NCBI RefSeq assembly: GCF_013116825.1
Contig: NZ_JABFNS010000005.1
Location: 1 to 64,000 of the forward strand
Origin: Myxococcus xanthus
GTDB lineage: Bacteria > Myxococcota > Myxococcia > Myxococcales > Myxococcaceae
Direction: 5' to 3'
Length of the DNA stretch: 64,000 nucleotides
This document shows positions 33,637 through 43,900 of this stretch, one piece after another (positions within the stretch are counted from its first letter, which is position 1; each line of letters opens with the position of its first letter). The notes beneath the pieces are model-generated. The model ran no database searches, was not told the origin of the DNA, and saw nothing but the letters and a program-made list of their open reading frames with translations. Made by a program: the position numbers and the translations under genes.

Positions 33637-34089
33637 CTACTCGATGGCCTTGAGGTTGAACGGGTACTCGATGGGGCGGTCCGTGCCATCCGGAGGCTTC
33701 GGGAAGGTCATGGACGACAGGACGGCCTGGACGCAGTCGTGCAGGCTCGGGTCCTTGAGCGTGCTGGTCTTCTTCACCACTCGGGCGTCCTTCACCAGGC
33801 CGTTGGCGTCGATGGTGAAGGTCGTCATCAGCCGCCCCTCCACCGTCCGGTCCTTCTCCGCCATGTGGTCTTCGTAGCACTCCTGGATGCGGCGCTGGTG
33901 GTACTGGACGACCTGACGGATGGAGTCGGGCGTGAAGGGCATCCGCTCGACGTCCGGCCCGTCGCGCTTGGCGGGGGCCGGCGTCGTGGCGGCGGGCTTG
34001 CCGCCAGCGGGCGCCTTCGCGGGGGCGGCGCCCTGCGCGAGCGCAACCGCCGAGGCCAGGACGACTGCGGAGAGAAGCGCTCGGGTCAT
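33637..34089 (-). CDS. Secreted AgmX/PglI C-terminal-domain protein (TonB-like)
   Basis: The protein has 150 residues. The ATG at 34089 starts a signal peptide (MTRALLSAVVLASAVALAQG), followed by an Ala/Pro/Lys linker. The C-terminal domain (about 55-150) has the pattern of the AgmX/PglI C-terminal family, related to the TonB C-terminus: IRQVVQYHQRRIQECYEDH, then GRLMTTFTIDANGLVKDARV, and a conserved Cys pair (ECYE and LHDCVQAVLSSMTFPKP). Such domains are common in myxobacterial gliding and periplasmic proteins. It is packed between two acyl-CoA dehydrogenase genes with gaps of 5 and 10 bp, so it must be co-expressed with them, although a functional link is not obvious. Confidence 0.82.
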   Translation of the reverse strand: MTRALLSAVVLASAVALAQGAAPAKAPAGGKPAATTPAPAKRDGPDVERMPFTPDSIRQVVQYHQRRIQECYEDHMAEKDRTVEGRLMTTFTIDANGLVKDARVVKKTSTLKDPSLHDCVQAVLSSMTFPKPPDGTDRPIEYPFNLKAIE

Positions 34090-34094
34090 GACGG

Positions 34095-35233
<1,139 letters not shown>

Positions 35234-35237
<4 letters not shown>

Positions 35238-35941
35238 GGAACCTCCATAATATGAGGGGCTTCCCTCTGGAACAGCGAAGACGCGGCGCGCGCGCGGAAG
35301 CGCGCCGTGGCGTGCCGGTGAGACACCGTCCGGTCGCCTGAGACCCGGGATTCCCCGGGAGTACCCCAGAACATATTGAGGGGCACCGTGACGTCGAGGC
35401 TGACGTCCAGCCGGTTCCCCTCCCCCGTCCATGCCCGCCGCACGACCACGGACAGGGTCCACGGCACCGTGTCCGGGTGCCGCTCGACGAAGTCATAGGA
35501 CAACCCCAGCCCGGCCACGCCGCCCGAACCGTCCCGCCCCCACAGCCCCGCGCCTTCGGCCAACACTCCAAAGCGCGCTGCGTCAGGAAACGCATACACC
35601 CGTGCCCCGGCGAGCATCCGGAAGGCCGTCCGTCCCAGCCGGAGCTGAGGCTCCAGGAACGGCGACACCACCAGCGTGGGCCCTGGCACGTCCAGCGCCG
35701 GCAGGGCCCACGGGTGGATGGGCCAGGACAGGACCCAACCCTCCTGGGCATCCGGCCCCCACTCGTAGCGGACGTCGGGCACGAGCGGGTCCAGGAAGCA
35801 GCCCGTGTAGAGGCACAGCGAGCGCTTCCAGGACACCAGCACGGGGGCCCGCCCGTCGTCGTCCTCACCTTCGTCCGAAGCCTGGGCCGGCGCGGCGGCC
35901 AGGAGACACGCCAGCAGTCCCCCGGCCGCGAGCCCCTTCAC
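35234..35941 (-). CDS. Secreted protein of unknown function, possible outer-membrane type
   Basis: The protein has 235 residues with a clear signal peptide (MKGLAAGGLLACLLAAAPAQA), then an acidic stretch (DEGEDDDG). The mature part is rich in aromatic residues alternating with small ones, with segments such as GWVLSWPIHPWALPAL, FRMLAGARVYAFPD, GGVAGLGLSYDFV and WTLSVVVRRAW, as seen in beta-barrel or lipocalin-like cell-envelope proteins. It contains two cysteines in CLYTGC. No family is recognised. Its gene sits 4 bp after the enoyl-CoA hydratase gene and overlaps the acyl-CoA dehydrogenase start by 4 bp, so it is firmly within the fatty-acid operon. Confidence 0.75.
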
Positions 35942-35945
35942 CGCG

Positions 35946-36722
35946 CTACTTCCCGGTGAAGGTCGCGGGGCGCTTCTCCAGGAAGGCCTTCATGCCTTCG
36001 CGCTGGTCCTCGGAGCCGAACAGGTCGCCGAAGGCCTTGCGCTCGATGTCGTTCGCCGCGCGCAGGTCCTGGTCGGCGCCGGCCTCGATGACCTGCTTGG
36101 CCTTGGAGATGGCCAGCGGGCTGTTCTTGAGGATCTTCTCCGCCACGGCGCGGCAGTGCGCGAGCAGGCCGTCCGCGGGGAGGACCTCCAGCACCATGCC
36201 AATCTCCTTCGCCTTCGCCGCGTCGATGCGGTCGCCGGTGAAGATGAGCTCCTTGGCGCGGGCGCGGCCCACCACGCGGGTGAGGCGCTGGGTGCCGCCG
36301 AAGCCGGGGATGACGCCCAGGCCGACTTCCGGCAGGCCGAGCTTGGCCTTCTCGGAGGCGTAGATGAAGTCACAGGCCAGGGCCAGCTCGGAGCCGCCGC
36401 CGAGCGCGAAGCCATTCACGGCCGCGATGGTCGGAATGGGCAGCGCCTCCAGCGCGGCCATGACCCGGTGCCCCAGGGCGCCGAACTCCTGGGCCTGCGC
36501 GTCGGTGAGCGCGGCCATCTCCGCGATGTCCGCGCCCGCGACGAAGGCCTTCTCGCCGCCGCCGGTGACGATGAGGACGCGCACGTCCGCGGGAAGGGAC
36601 TTCAGCGCGGACTCGAGCTCCTGCAGCGTCTTCGTATTGAGGGCGTTGAGCGCCTTGGGGCGGTCGATGAAGAGGGTCGCGATGGCGCCCTCCTGCTCCA
36701 GCCGGATGTTCTCGTAGGCCAT
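35946..36722 (-). CDS. Enoyl-CoA hydratase (crotonase family)
   Basis: The protein has 258 residues, the standard length. Both catalytic glutamates are present: Glu112 in ALGGGSELALACDF and Glu132 in GLPEVGLGVIPGFGG, which indicates a true hydratase rather than an isomerase or hydrolase. The oxyanion-hole region KAFVAGADIAEMA is also standard. It hydrates crotonyl-CoA to (S)-3-hydroxybutyryl-CoA, the substrate of the dehydrogenase encoded 39 bp upstream. The gene is part of the hbd-ech-acd string on the minus strand. Confidence 0.96.
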   Translation of the reverse strand: MAYENIRLEQEGAIATLFIDRPKALNALNTKTLQELESALKSLPADVRVLIVTGGGEKAFVAGADIAEMAALTDAQAQEFGALGHRVMAALEALPIPTIAAVNGFALGGGSELALACDFIYASEKAKLGLPEVGLGVIPGFGGTQRLTRVVGRARAKELIFTGDRIDAAKAKEIGMVLEVLPADGLLAHCRAVAEKILKNSPLAISKAKQVIEAGADQDLRAANDIERKAFGDLFGSEDQREGMKAFLEKRPATFTGK

Positions 36723-36761
36723 GTTCGAGGCTCCTGGGGTGGAAGTGGGTAACCGCGAGGC

Positions 36762-37610
36762 TCAGTACTTGTAGAAGCCGCGGCCGTTCTTCTTGCCGTA
36801 CCAGCCGGCCTCCACGTACTGCCGCAGCAGGGGGCTGGGGCGGTACTTGGGGTCGCCCAGGCCCTTGTGGAGCACCTCGGCGATGTAGAGCACGGTGTCC
36901 AGGCCGATGAAGTCCGCCAACTGCAACGGGCCCATGGGCTGGTTGGTGCCCAGCTTCATCGCGGTGTCGATGTCCTCGACGGAGCCCAGGCCCTCCATGA
37001 CGGCGAAGCAGGCCTCGTTGAGCATGGGGATGAGGATGCGGTTGACGATGAAGCCCGGGTAGTCCTTGGAGACCACCGTCGTCTTGCCCATCTTCTCCGC
37101 GAGGGCCCGCGTGGTGGCGTACGTCTCATCGGACGTGGCGGCGCCGCGGATGATCTCCACGAGCTGCATCACCGGCACCGGGTTCATGAAGTGCATGCCG
37201 ATGACGGACTCGGGGCGCTTGGTATACGCGGCGATCCGGGTGATGGGGATGGACGACGTGTTGGTGGCGAGCACGCCGCCCGGGCGCACGATTTCGTCCA
37301 GGTCCAGGAAGATGCCGCGCTTGAGGCCCTCGCTCTCCGTCACGGCCTCGACGGCGAAGTCCACGTCCTTGGCGTCGGTGACCTTCGTCACGGTGACGAG
37401 GTTGGCCTCGGCCGCCTGCTGCTTGGCGGCGTCGAGCTTGCCCTTCTCCACCAGCTTCTTCAGGCCGGCGCGGATGCGGTCAGCGCCCTTGGCGAGCCCC
37501 GCTTCGGAGACGTCCGCCAGCGTGACGCGAAGGCCCGCGACGAGTGCCACCTGCGCGATGCCCGCGCCCATCTGCCCTGCCCCGACGACGACAATGTGTT
37601 CCGTTGCCAT
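36762..37610 (-). CDS. 3-hydroxybutyryl-CoA dehydrogenase
   Basis: The protein has 282 residues, the size of the single-function Hbd enzymes rather than FadB fusions. The NAD(P)-binding motif [10 protein letters not shown] is at 10-19. The catalytic His and its surroundings are in [20 protein letters not shown], and [12 protein letters not shown] and the [18 protein letters not shown] motif complete the family signature. It interconverts 3-hydroxybutyryl-CoA and acetoacetyl-CoA. It leads the fatty-acid string, with 76 bp separating it from the membrane-anchored protein gene upstream. Confidence 0.96.
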   Translation of the reverse strand: MATEHIVVVGAGQMGAGIAQVALVAGLRVTLADVSEAGLAKGADRIRAGLKKLVEKGKLDAAKQQAAEANLVTVTKVTDAKDVDFAVEAVTESEGLKRGIFLDLDEIVRPGGVLATNTSSIPITRIAAYTKRPESVIGMHFMNPVPVMQLVEIIRGAATSDETYATTRALAEKMGKTTVVSKDYPGFIVNRILIPMLNEACFAVMEGLGSVEDIDTAMKLGTNQPMGPLQLADFIGLDTVLYIAEVLHKGLGDPKYRPSPLLRQYVEAGWYGKKNGRGFYKY

Positions 37611-37686
37611 GGCGTGTACGCACCTCTTGGGTCGGAAAGTGTGAAGAACGTTGTGCGGGCGGCCTTAGCCCACGCCCCCAGGTCGG

Positions 37687-38130
37687 TCAACGAACTGCGG
37701 CGGGCAACTGAAGCTGCTGGACGATGTACTGCCCTTCGCCGACGACGAGCTCCGTCTCCAGGCGCACACGGGCGTCGCTGCCCTCACGTTTCACGAAGAG
37801 CGCCGCGTCCCAGGTGCCCTCGGGCAGGTCCACCTTGTACGTGAGCTCAGGCGGTGGTCCCGAGGGGAAGAACCGCTCCTCGCGCTTGAGGAGCTGGCCT
37901 TCCGGGTCGGAGATCTGCAGGTCCACGGCGCGCACGGAGGCCCAGCCCGGACCCGCGAGCTGGAAGGCGACGTCGCGCTCGGGGGTGCCCGTCACCTGCC
38001 ACAGGTAGAGGCCGAGGGCGACGAGCAGGAGCAGCGGCAGCCGCTTGGCCAGCGCGCTCTTCCGTTCGTTCGGGCGCGGAGGCGGCGCGGCGCTCGAGGG
38101 GGACTCAGCGGGAGGGGGCGTGTCCGCCAC
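37687..38130 (-). CDS. Small single-pass membrane protein of unknown function
   Basis: The protein has 147 residues with a GTG start at 38130; AAGGAG lies 6-7 nt upstream, inside the end of the preceding gene. A Pro/Ser-rich N-terminus is followed by one membrane helix (RLPLLLLVALGLYLWQV, about 30-46), then an outside domain of about 95 residues with a beta-rich pattern (ERDVAFQLAGPGW, VDLQISDPEGQLL, TWDAALFVKREG). No family is recognised. It is 2 bp from the upstream gene stop and so is co-transcribed. Confidence 0.75.
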   Translation of the reverse strand: MADTPPPAESPSSAAPPPRPNERKSALAKRLPLLLLVALGLYLWQVTGTPERDVAFQLAGPGWASVRAVDLQISDPEGQLLKREERFFPSGPPPELTYKVDLPEGTWDAALFVKREGSDARVRLETELVVGEGQYIVQQLQLPAAVR

Positions 38131-38132
38131 CG

Positions 38133-38633
38133 TTACTCCTTCTTGGTGCGCTTCGCGCTGGGGCGCTTCGCGTTGAGCTCGGAGATGACCACGCTGGGCG
38201 TGGCGGACCGGCGGGACCTGGTGGGGGCTTCCGACTCGGAGGGCTTCTCCTCCTTCTCGGGAGGCACCAGGCGGATCTGCGCCTTGATCTCCACCGTCAT
38301 GCCGGACATGAGCTTGAGGAACTCGTCGCGGAGCTTCTCGGACTGGAGGAAGCGGCGGAGTTCCTCGGTGACGGCGCGCGTCACCTCGTCCTTGGTCTTC
38401 TCGGCCTGGCCGAGGATGAAGCCCAGGGCTTCCTTGGGGAGTTTGAGCTGGCCCGCGAGGTTGCGGATGCCCTCTTCCGTCATGAAGAGGGCACCCAGGC
38501 CGGCCACGGCCATGCGGCGGACGAACTCCGGAACGAAGCCCGCGGGCCCGTTGGAGCCACTGGAGCGGTCCTGCCGTTCGTCTTCGTCGAGCAGCGGATC
38601 GGGCGGGAAGTCGTCGTTGCCGGCCGGGGCCAT
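38133..38633 (-). CDS. Conserved-type hypothetical protein, helical, charged tail
   Basis: The protein has 166 residues with GAGGAG 5-6 nt before the ATG. An acidic N-terminus (DDFPPDPLLDEDERQD) precedes a helical core with FVPEFVRRMAVAGLGALFMTEEGIRNLAGQLKLPKEALGF, then a coiled-coil-like stretch and a segment LMSGMTVEIKAQIRLVP, and finally a basic tail (SAKRTKKE). The pattern MTEEGIRNLAGQLKLPKE is one I associate with myxobacterial proteins near mrp, but I cannot name a function. It lies 16 bp after mrp and 2 bp before the membrane-protein gene, and all three are probably one operon. Confidence 0.72.
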   Translation of the reverse strand: MAPAGNDDFPPDPLLDEDERQDRSSGSNGPAGFVPEFVRRMAVAGLGALFMTEEGIRNLAGQLKLPKEALGFILGQAEKTKDEVTRAVTEELRRFLQSEKLRDEFLKLMSGMTVEIKAQIRLVPPEKEEKPSESEAPTRSRRSATPSVVISELNAKRPSAKRTKKE

Positions 38634-38649
38634 GATGTCTCCTCGATAG

Positions 38650-39735
38650 TTAGCGGGCCTGCATCACCGGCAGCGGAACGCTCTTGATGCTCTGAGCGGA
38701 CACGCGCCCCGCGACGTTCCGCGCGACTTCCTGGAAGGCCTTCGCCTCCGGGCTGTCCTTGGCACCCACGACCACCGGAACGCCGGAGTCTCCAGACTCC
38801 CGCACCTTCAGGTCCAGCGGGATTTCACCGAGGAATGGAATCCCGAACATCTGCGCGGCCTTGCGGCCGCCGCCGTGGTTGAAGATGGCCGTGGTGTGCG
38901 AGCAGTTCGGGCAGACGAACTGGCTCATGTTCTCCACGATGCCCAGCACGGGGATGTGGACCTTGTCGAACATCTGCTTGGCGCGAACCACGTCCGCGAG
39001 CGCCACGTCCTGCGGCGTGGTGACGAGCACGGCGCCCGCGGCCCGGACGGACTGGGACAGCGTGAGCGCCACGTCGCCGGTGCCGGGCGGCAGGTCGAGG
39101 ACGAGGTAGTCGAGCTCGCCCCAGTTCACGTCCCGGACGAGCTGCATCAGCGCGCCGTGGAGCATGGGACCGCGCCAGATGAGCGCCTGGTCGGCCTCCA
39201 CGAGGAAGCCGATGGACATGACCTTGAGGCCGTGAGCCTCGAGCGGGTTGAGCGACTTGCCGTCCGGGCTGACGGGGCGCTTGTCGCCCAGGCCGGTCAT
39301 CAGGGGGACGGAGGGGCCATAGAAGTCCGCGTCGAGCAGGCCCACCTTGGCGCCGTGCTGGGCCAGGGCCGTGGCGAGGTTGAGGGCGACGGTGGACTTG
39401 CCCACCCCGCCCTTCCCCGCGCCGACGAGGATGATGTTCTTGACCTGAGGGAGCAGCGCGCCAGCGGGCATGCCCCCGCCGGCCGGGCGGACCCGGGCGC
39501 CCCACTCGATGTCGAAGGACTTGAGGCCGGGGACGGCCTTGAGGGCGGCCTCGGAGTCGGCCTGGATCTTCCCCTTCATGGGGCAGGCAGGCGTGGTGAG
39601 CTCGATCTTGAGTTTCGCGGTGTCCCCACTGACGTGGATGTCCTTCACCATTCCCGCCTTCACGAGATCGATGTGAAGCTCGGGATCCATCACCTTCGAC
39701 ATCGCAGCGAGGATGTCGGCCTGGGTAACGCTCAT
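38650..39735 (-). CDS. mrp: Fe-S cluster carrier ATPase Mrp/ApbC
   Basis: The protein has 361 residues. The ATG at 39735 gives the usual start. An N-terminal MIP18/DUF59 domain (ADILAAMSKVMDPEL to about 75) precedes a ParA/MinD-type ATPase with the deviant Walker A GAGKGGVGKST (106-116), the DADFYGPSVP switch region, and the conserved CxxC (VCPNCSH near residue 270) that holds a bridging 4Fe-4S cluster. The family delivers Fe-S clusters to apo-enzymes in the cytosol. It is first in a possible long operon that continues toward the fatty-acid genes. Confidence 0.96.
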   Translation of the reverse strand: MSVTQADILAAMSKVMDPELHIDLVKAGMVKDIHVSGDTAKLKIELTTPACPMKGKIQADSEAALKAVPGLKSFDIEWGARVRPAGGGMPAGALLPQVKNIILVGAGKGGVGKSTVALNLATALAQHGAKVGLLDADFYGPSVPLMTGLGDKRPVSPDGKSLNPLEAHGLKVMSIGFLVEADQALIWRGPMLHGALMQLVRDVNWGELDYLVLDLPPGTGDVALTLSQSVRAAGAVLVTTPQDVALADVVRAKQMFDKVHIPVLGIVENMSQFVCPNCSHTTAIFNHGGGRKAAQMFGIPFLGEIPLDLKVRESGDSGVPVVVGAKDSPEAKAFQEVARNVAGRVSAQSIKSVPLPVMQAR

Positions 39736-40289
39736 CAGGACACCTGAAACCTTTGGAAAACGGGCGGTTGTCAGCCGCCAACGGGCGCGGAATCTGCCAG
39801 CCCAGGGGGGGCTGTCAACGTCGTTTAACGGGGCTGTACGCCCAGCGCACCCTGTAGGCCCCAAGTACGGCCGGTGAGTGTCGGCCCGCTGAACGGGCCT
39901 ATCAGGAGCGCTGGTGTGGGCCCTGGACGGAGGGCCGAGGGACTGGTGCGCTGGCTTATTGGCGAGCAGCACCGTCGGCGATTTTCGTCCAGGAGAGGCG
40001 CCAATTCGCATGCTCATCGCGCACGCAGGGGCATGTTTTCACCCGCTCCAACTCTAAACGTGCGCATTGAGGGCGAAGCGGAGGCGTTGCTCCGGGCGTG
40101 GGCGATGTAGAAGGAGACTCTTCCATCCGCGAGGCTCTTGCGAAACGTAACCGACCGACGACCGATGTGGCCCCATCGGTTCTTGCCGGCATGCGACGCA
40201 CGAGTCCGGATAAGTGGAACCAGGGACGCCTGTTGCGAGTCGTCACCTCACCCCTTGAATCACATTCAACAAAGATGCGCGCACCAAGC
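39736..40289. other. Intergenic region between mrp and the immunity gene
   Basis: These 554 bp contain the mrp promoter candidate and the 3' flank of the immunity gene. A 6-bp stem GGCCCG/CGGGCC with a 5-nt loop (39883-39899) could end the toxin operon transcript, about 390 nt past the stop. Composition becomes more AT-rich from about 40110 onward. Short open frames (for example 39874-40110 plus strand) lack start signals and family features, and no RNA gene is recognised. Confidence 0.6.
39790..39818 (-). promoter_or_regulatory. Candidate promoter for mrp
   Basis: On the minus strand a perfect -35 TTGACA (39818-39813) is followed after 16-17 bp by a weak -10 (CAGATT or AGATTC near 39796-39790), giving a leader of about 50 nt before the mrp start. 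The -35 is convincing; the -10 is poor. Confidence 0.4.
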
Positions 40290-40901
40290 TCATTCCGCGA
40301 TCCATCGTTCGTTTTCATTTGAATCTAACACTGAAAGAACAGCTTCACCATCCCAGACCACTAGAAAGCCGCTTGGCAAAGCCATGGCTCCCACTATCGA
40401 CGGCCTAATGTGAAGCAATTGCCAAATGCGATAAGATTTCAATATCCGGTCGCGCTCGACCTCTGACGCAAAACCAACAAACCATCCAGAGTCACCAGGG
40501 GGGACATCAGTGGCCCTCTCCATATAAACATGAGCCTCAGACAGACAGTCCTCCTCAACAATTACCTTGTCTTGAAGATTGACCTGCTCCGGAGCAGTGC
40601 CGACTTTCTTCGCAAACGAAATCTGCCTAAGCAAAAGAAGTAGAAGTGGAGATAAATCATCACCAGGGCCGAAAACAGCCGCGCCATCAATAACTGGACG
40701 ACTCACGACAAGGTCTTCCCCTGCCGACCTCAGTGAGAACGGAATGCCACCAAAATTAAACACATCTGCATCTTTAAAGGCGCTGCCCTGGAGAGCCATC
40801 CTCTCAAGGACATTCAACATTCCTTTCGCCTGTCGTTCGAAGCGCTCATCGCAAAACACAGCAAAGCGCCTCCCTTGGACTTCGCGAATATACTTACTCA
40901 T
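40290..40901 (-). CDS. Probable immunity protein for the Rhs-HNH toxin (DUF2185/Imm33-like)
   Basis: The protein has 203 residues with no signal peptide, so it is cytosolic. The C-terminal half has a pattern recalling DUF2185/Imm33 immunity proteins: PGDSGWFVGFASE, followed by a helix and LPSGFLVVWDGEAV. The assignment to that family is tentative. The case for immunity rests on position: its ATG overlaps the stop of the Rhs nuclease gene by 4 bp, the classic toxin-immunity layout. The gene is clearly AT-richer than the rest of the window (for example AATTAAACACATCTGCATC at 40755-40773), as expected for a recently acquired module. It is the last gene of the string. Confidence 0.72.
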   Translation of the reverse strand: MSKYIREVQGRRFAVFCDERFERQAKGMLNVLERMALQGSAFKDADVFNFGGIPFSLRSAGEDLVVSRPVIDGAAVFGPGDDLSPLLLLLLRQISFAKKVGTAPEQVNLQDKVIVEEDCLSEAHVYMERATDVPPGDSGWFVGFASEVERDRILKSYRIWQLLHIRPSIVGAMALPSGFLVVWDGEAVLSVLDSNENERWIAE

Positions 40902-43900
40902 TTCTTGGCCCCATCATCCGTTGTTTTCTTGGCATCAATATACTCCTTGATTTTTGCCTTTACGGCAGCTTTGCCAGTCTCCTCAAGCTCGATCATCTTC
41001 TTTTTTGCGTCTGCAGGCACCGGTCCAAGAACCGAGTGTCCCGGCCATTCCTTGAAGGTCAAATCTTGCTTGGATGCATTAGTGGACTTTCCGAGTCCAT
41101 GGAAGTTCTCAGGAAGATTTACAACGCTGAGCATTTCTGCATCCGTCAGGTCCCCAAACCCCTCCTCCTCGACAATCTGGTTGAGCGGATAAAGATGGTC
41201 GGCCTCATATTTTTCGACTTCGTACCCATAAACCGGATCGAGTTTGGGCCCATCTCCACTATTCACTAACTTCCGAATAGCCTTTGATGGAGATTTCTTT
41301 CGAAGCGACTTGTATATTGCTCGATCGACTTTAGCGCCACTAGCCCCATCGTCGTCGCCCGCCATCGACAAGGGGGTGACATCCTGGATTCCCGGATCTT
41401 CATACAGCGCTGAATCACCAGCAGGATCGGCAAAAGGCACAACGACTGCTGCGGGGCCATCTGCAAACGGGACACTTTGCGGCGTGGCACTTGGGGCAAT
41501 TCTTGGACTTCCATCCGGTGCTCCTGGGGCTTCCACTCGGGTGCATCCGCCATCAAGCGTGCACACAATCCGCGCATTGGGCCATTCCTGGTTGCTTCCC
41601 GAGTCGCTCGGCATTGTCAGGAAGAACAATGCAACTCCAAGGACCCGAGAGACAATGAGAGGTCCTAGGCTGGGGCCAACTGAAGGCTTTCCACCCACCA
41701 AGGTGGGCCTCGGTGGCGCCCTTGTTGCGGTTGTCGGGGGAGAGTGGGGCGTCGGATCTGATGGAGGCCGAATCATTGACGGCGGGATTGGCTGCCTTCC
41801 TCCTGGACCTGATAGCCCAGCGGCTTGGCGCCCATCCGGATCTGTATATTTGAGTGGATTTCCATTGGCATACAACCATGGCTGCATGCCGACGGGATTG
41901 CTTATGTATGCAAGTGCTTCAACGGGATCTTCCGAAAGAAAACGCCCTGTTGAAGTTTCAAGCCACCTTTGCTGAGAGTATGTAAATCCAGAGTCTGGAT
42001 CAAATGAGTGCCCCGCGAACCCAAGCTCCTCACTTCCAAAGGCGGGTGGCGCTCCTTCGCCTCGATGATTTCCCCAGGCGTCGAATTTTCGCGGAGATAT
42101 CGTTCCAGCGATATCTAGCCAGCCAACAGCACTACCCAAACCATCTTGCAAGATTCGCTGTTCGCCTACGGCTACGACAACACCTGCTATGCGCTGATAG
42201 AGTTTTGTGTCTCCGCCCAGCGTTTCCTCCTCAATCAACTCCCCTCGGCCCCATATGTATTTTTTTGTCGCTATTCCAGCAGTCTTGGTTCGACGAAGGC
42301 CGGCATGGTCATACTGAAAAGTGCTCCGGCGAAGTTCCTCGTCGAGAGCAATGATCTCTACCAGTCGACCAGCAGCATCAAAATGCATCGTCTGAACAGA
42401 TGACCCATGCTGCTTGCGCACAAGCCGTCCTGTTGCGTCCGTTTTGTATTTGACGATGGATTGGTCGGCCTCGGCCTGCCCCTGCATTGTGTCGGCACTT
42501 CTTGCCTTAATCTCGTTCAATCCACCCAGCGAGTCATAGTGGTAGTCCCAATGGCGCAGGGGCAGTTCGATATCGTCAAACCCATTTGGGCCAAGAGTCC
42601 CCGTATATCCACTGGCGTGCTTTTCCTGCCAGCGTGATCCGTCAGGGTGGAGTCGATAGAGCGTCGACACGTTGTCGGGGTATCGAACTCCGGTCAGCCG
42701 ATCTGCCTTGTCGTAGCCATACTCTGTCGTCTCGTCTTCACCGGCACCCTCCCTGCGAACAACCTCCGTGGTGCGGTTGTCTCGATTGTCGTACGTGTAG
42801 CTATACCTGAGGCGAGGAGAGTTGCTCAGGCTGTTGCAATTCTCCTGTTCCTCGCCGTGCGTTACCGATGACAGTCGGTCTCGTGCGTCGTAGCAATATG
42901 AGTGGCGAAGTGTTGAGTTTCCAAGCATTGCCACTTGGCGGCCGCCTGGCTCCCATTCGACAGACAATGCGCTGCCGTCGTCAAGCGTAACAGTCGTTGG
43001 GCGCTGGAGTTCGTCAACATCATATTTCACAACCCCAGCTGGGGAGTGGATGCTCTTTATGGTTCCGCTGTCGTGGTATGTGTAGTTGATCGACGTCGAA
43101 CCGCGAGTTGATACTGCCAAGCGATCACGCGCATCGTAGTCCGACCGAGAGGTTATCGCGTCACTCCCTCGATGCTCAACTGCTCGACGCAGCCTGTCTG
43201 CTCCGTCGTAGGTATAGTCAACGCTTTCTAGATCTTTGACAACGCGTAGATTCCCCGCTGCGTCTATCTGTGCGTCGCCAGCCTTAAATGCCTCATGGAC
43301 GATACGGCCGCGCCCATCATAAGCGCGCTCCACTCTTTCATTTAGAGCATTGACCGTTTCAGAGACGCCGTCCTTCCAGTTCGTCGTCCAAGTAGACGCT
43401 CCTCGCCGTCGGGACCGCTCCCGCCCTAGTGAGTCATAATTGAACTCTGATGCAACAGTTGCTGCGCCAGTTGGAGGGGCCACGCTATGCAGTCGGCCCA
43501 GCGCATCGTAAGAATATCTGAAGGTGCCAAGGTCGGAATTGAATACCTGCAGCAACTCTCCCTTTGGTCCGTATTGGTAGTTCCAAATGCTTCGGTCCGT
43601 GTTGGATGTGGCTGCATGCCAGACTTCCGTTGGGTTCCCGGCGCCATCATAGGCTGCATAGTGAGTATTTCTGGTGTCCGATCCGCGGCCATAGGACTCC
43701 GAATCAAGAAGCCCTCGTGCGTTGTATGTCAATGTGCGGATGCGCTGATCTGGCGTAAGCACAGCCTGAAGTAGGCCGTCTGCGTAGTAGCCAAAAGTCG
43801 TCTGCTCTGCTCCGAAGCGCGTCTCTTTGACTCTGCCACTTGTGTCGTATCGCCATGATGTCAATGCCTGGCTGGCATCAAAACCGTGCGGTAGTGCCCA

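Noticed and set aside
39874-40110. Short plus-strand open frame in the mrp-immunity gap
   Set aside because: No ribosome site, no recognisable domain and atypical codons; treated as non-coding.
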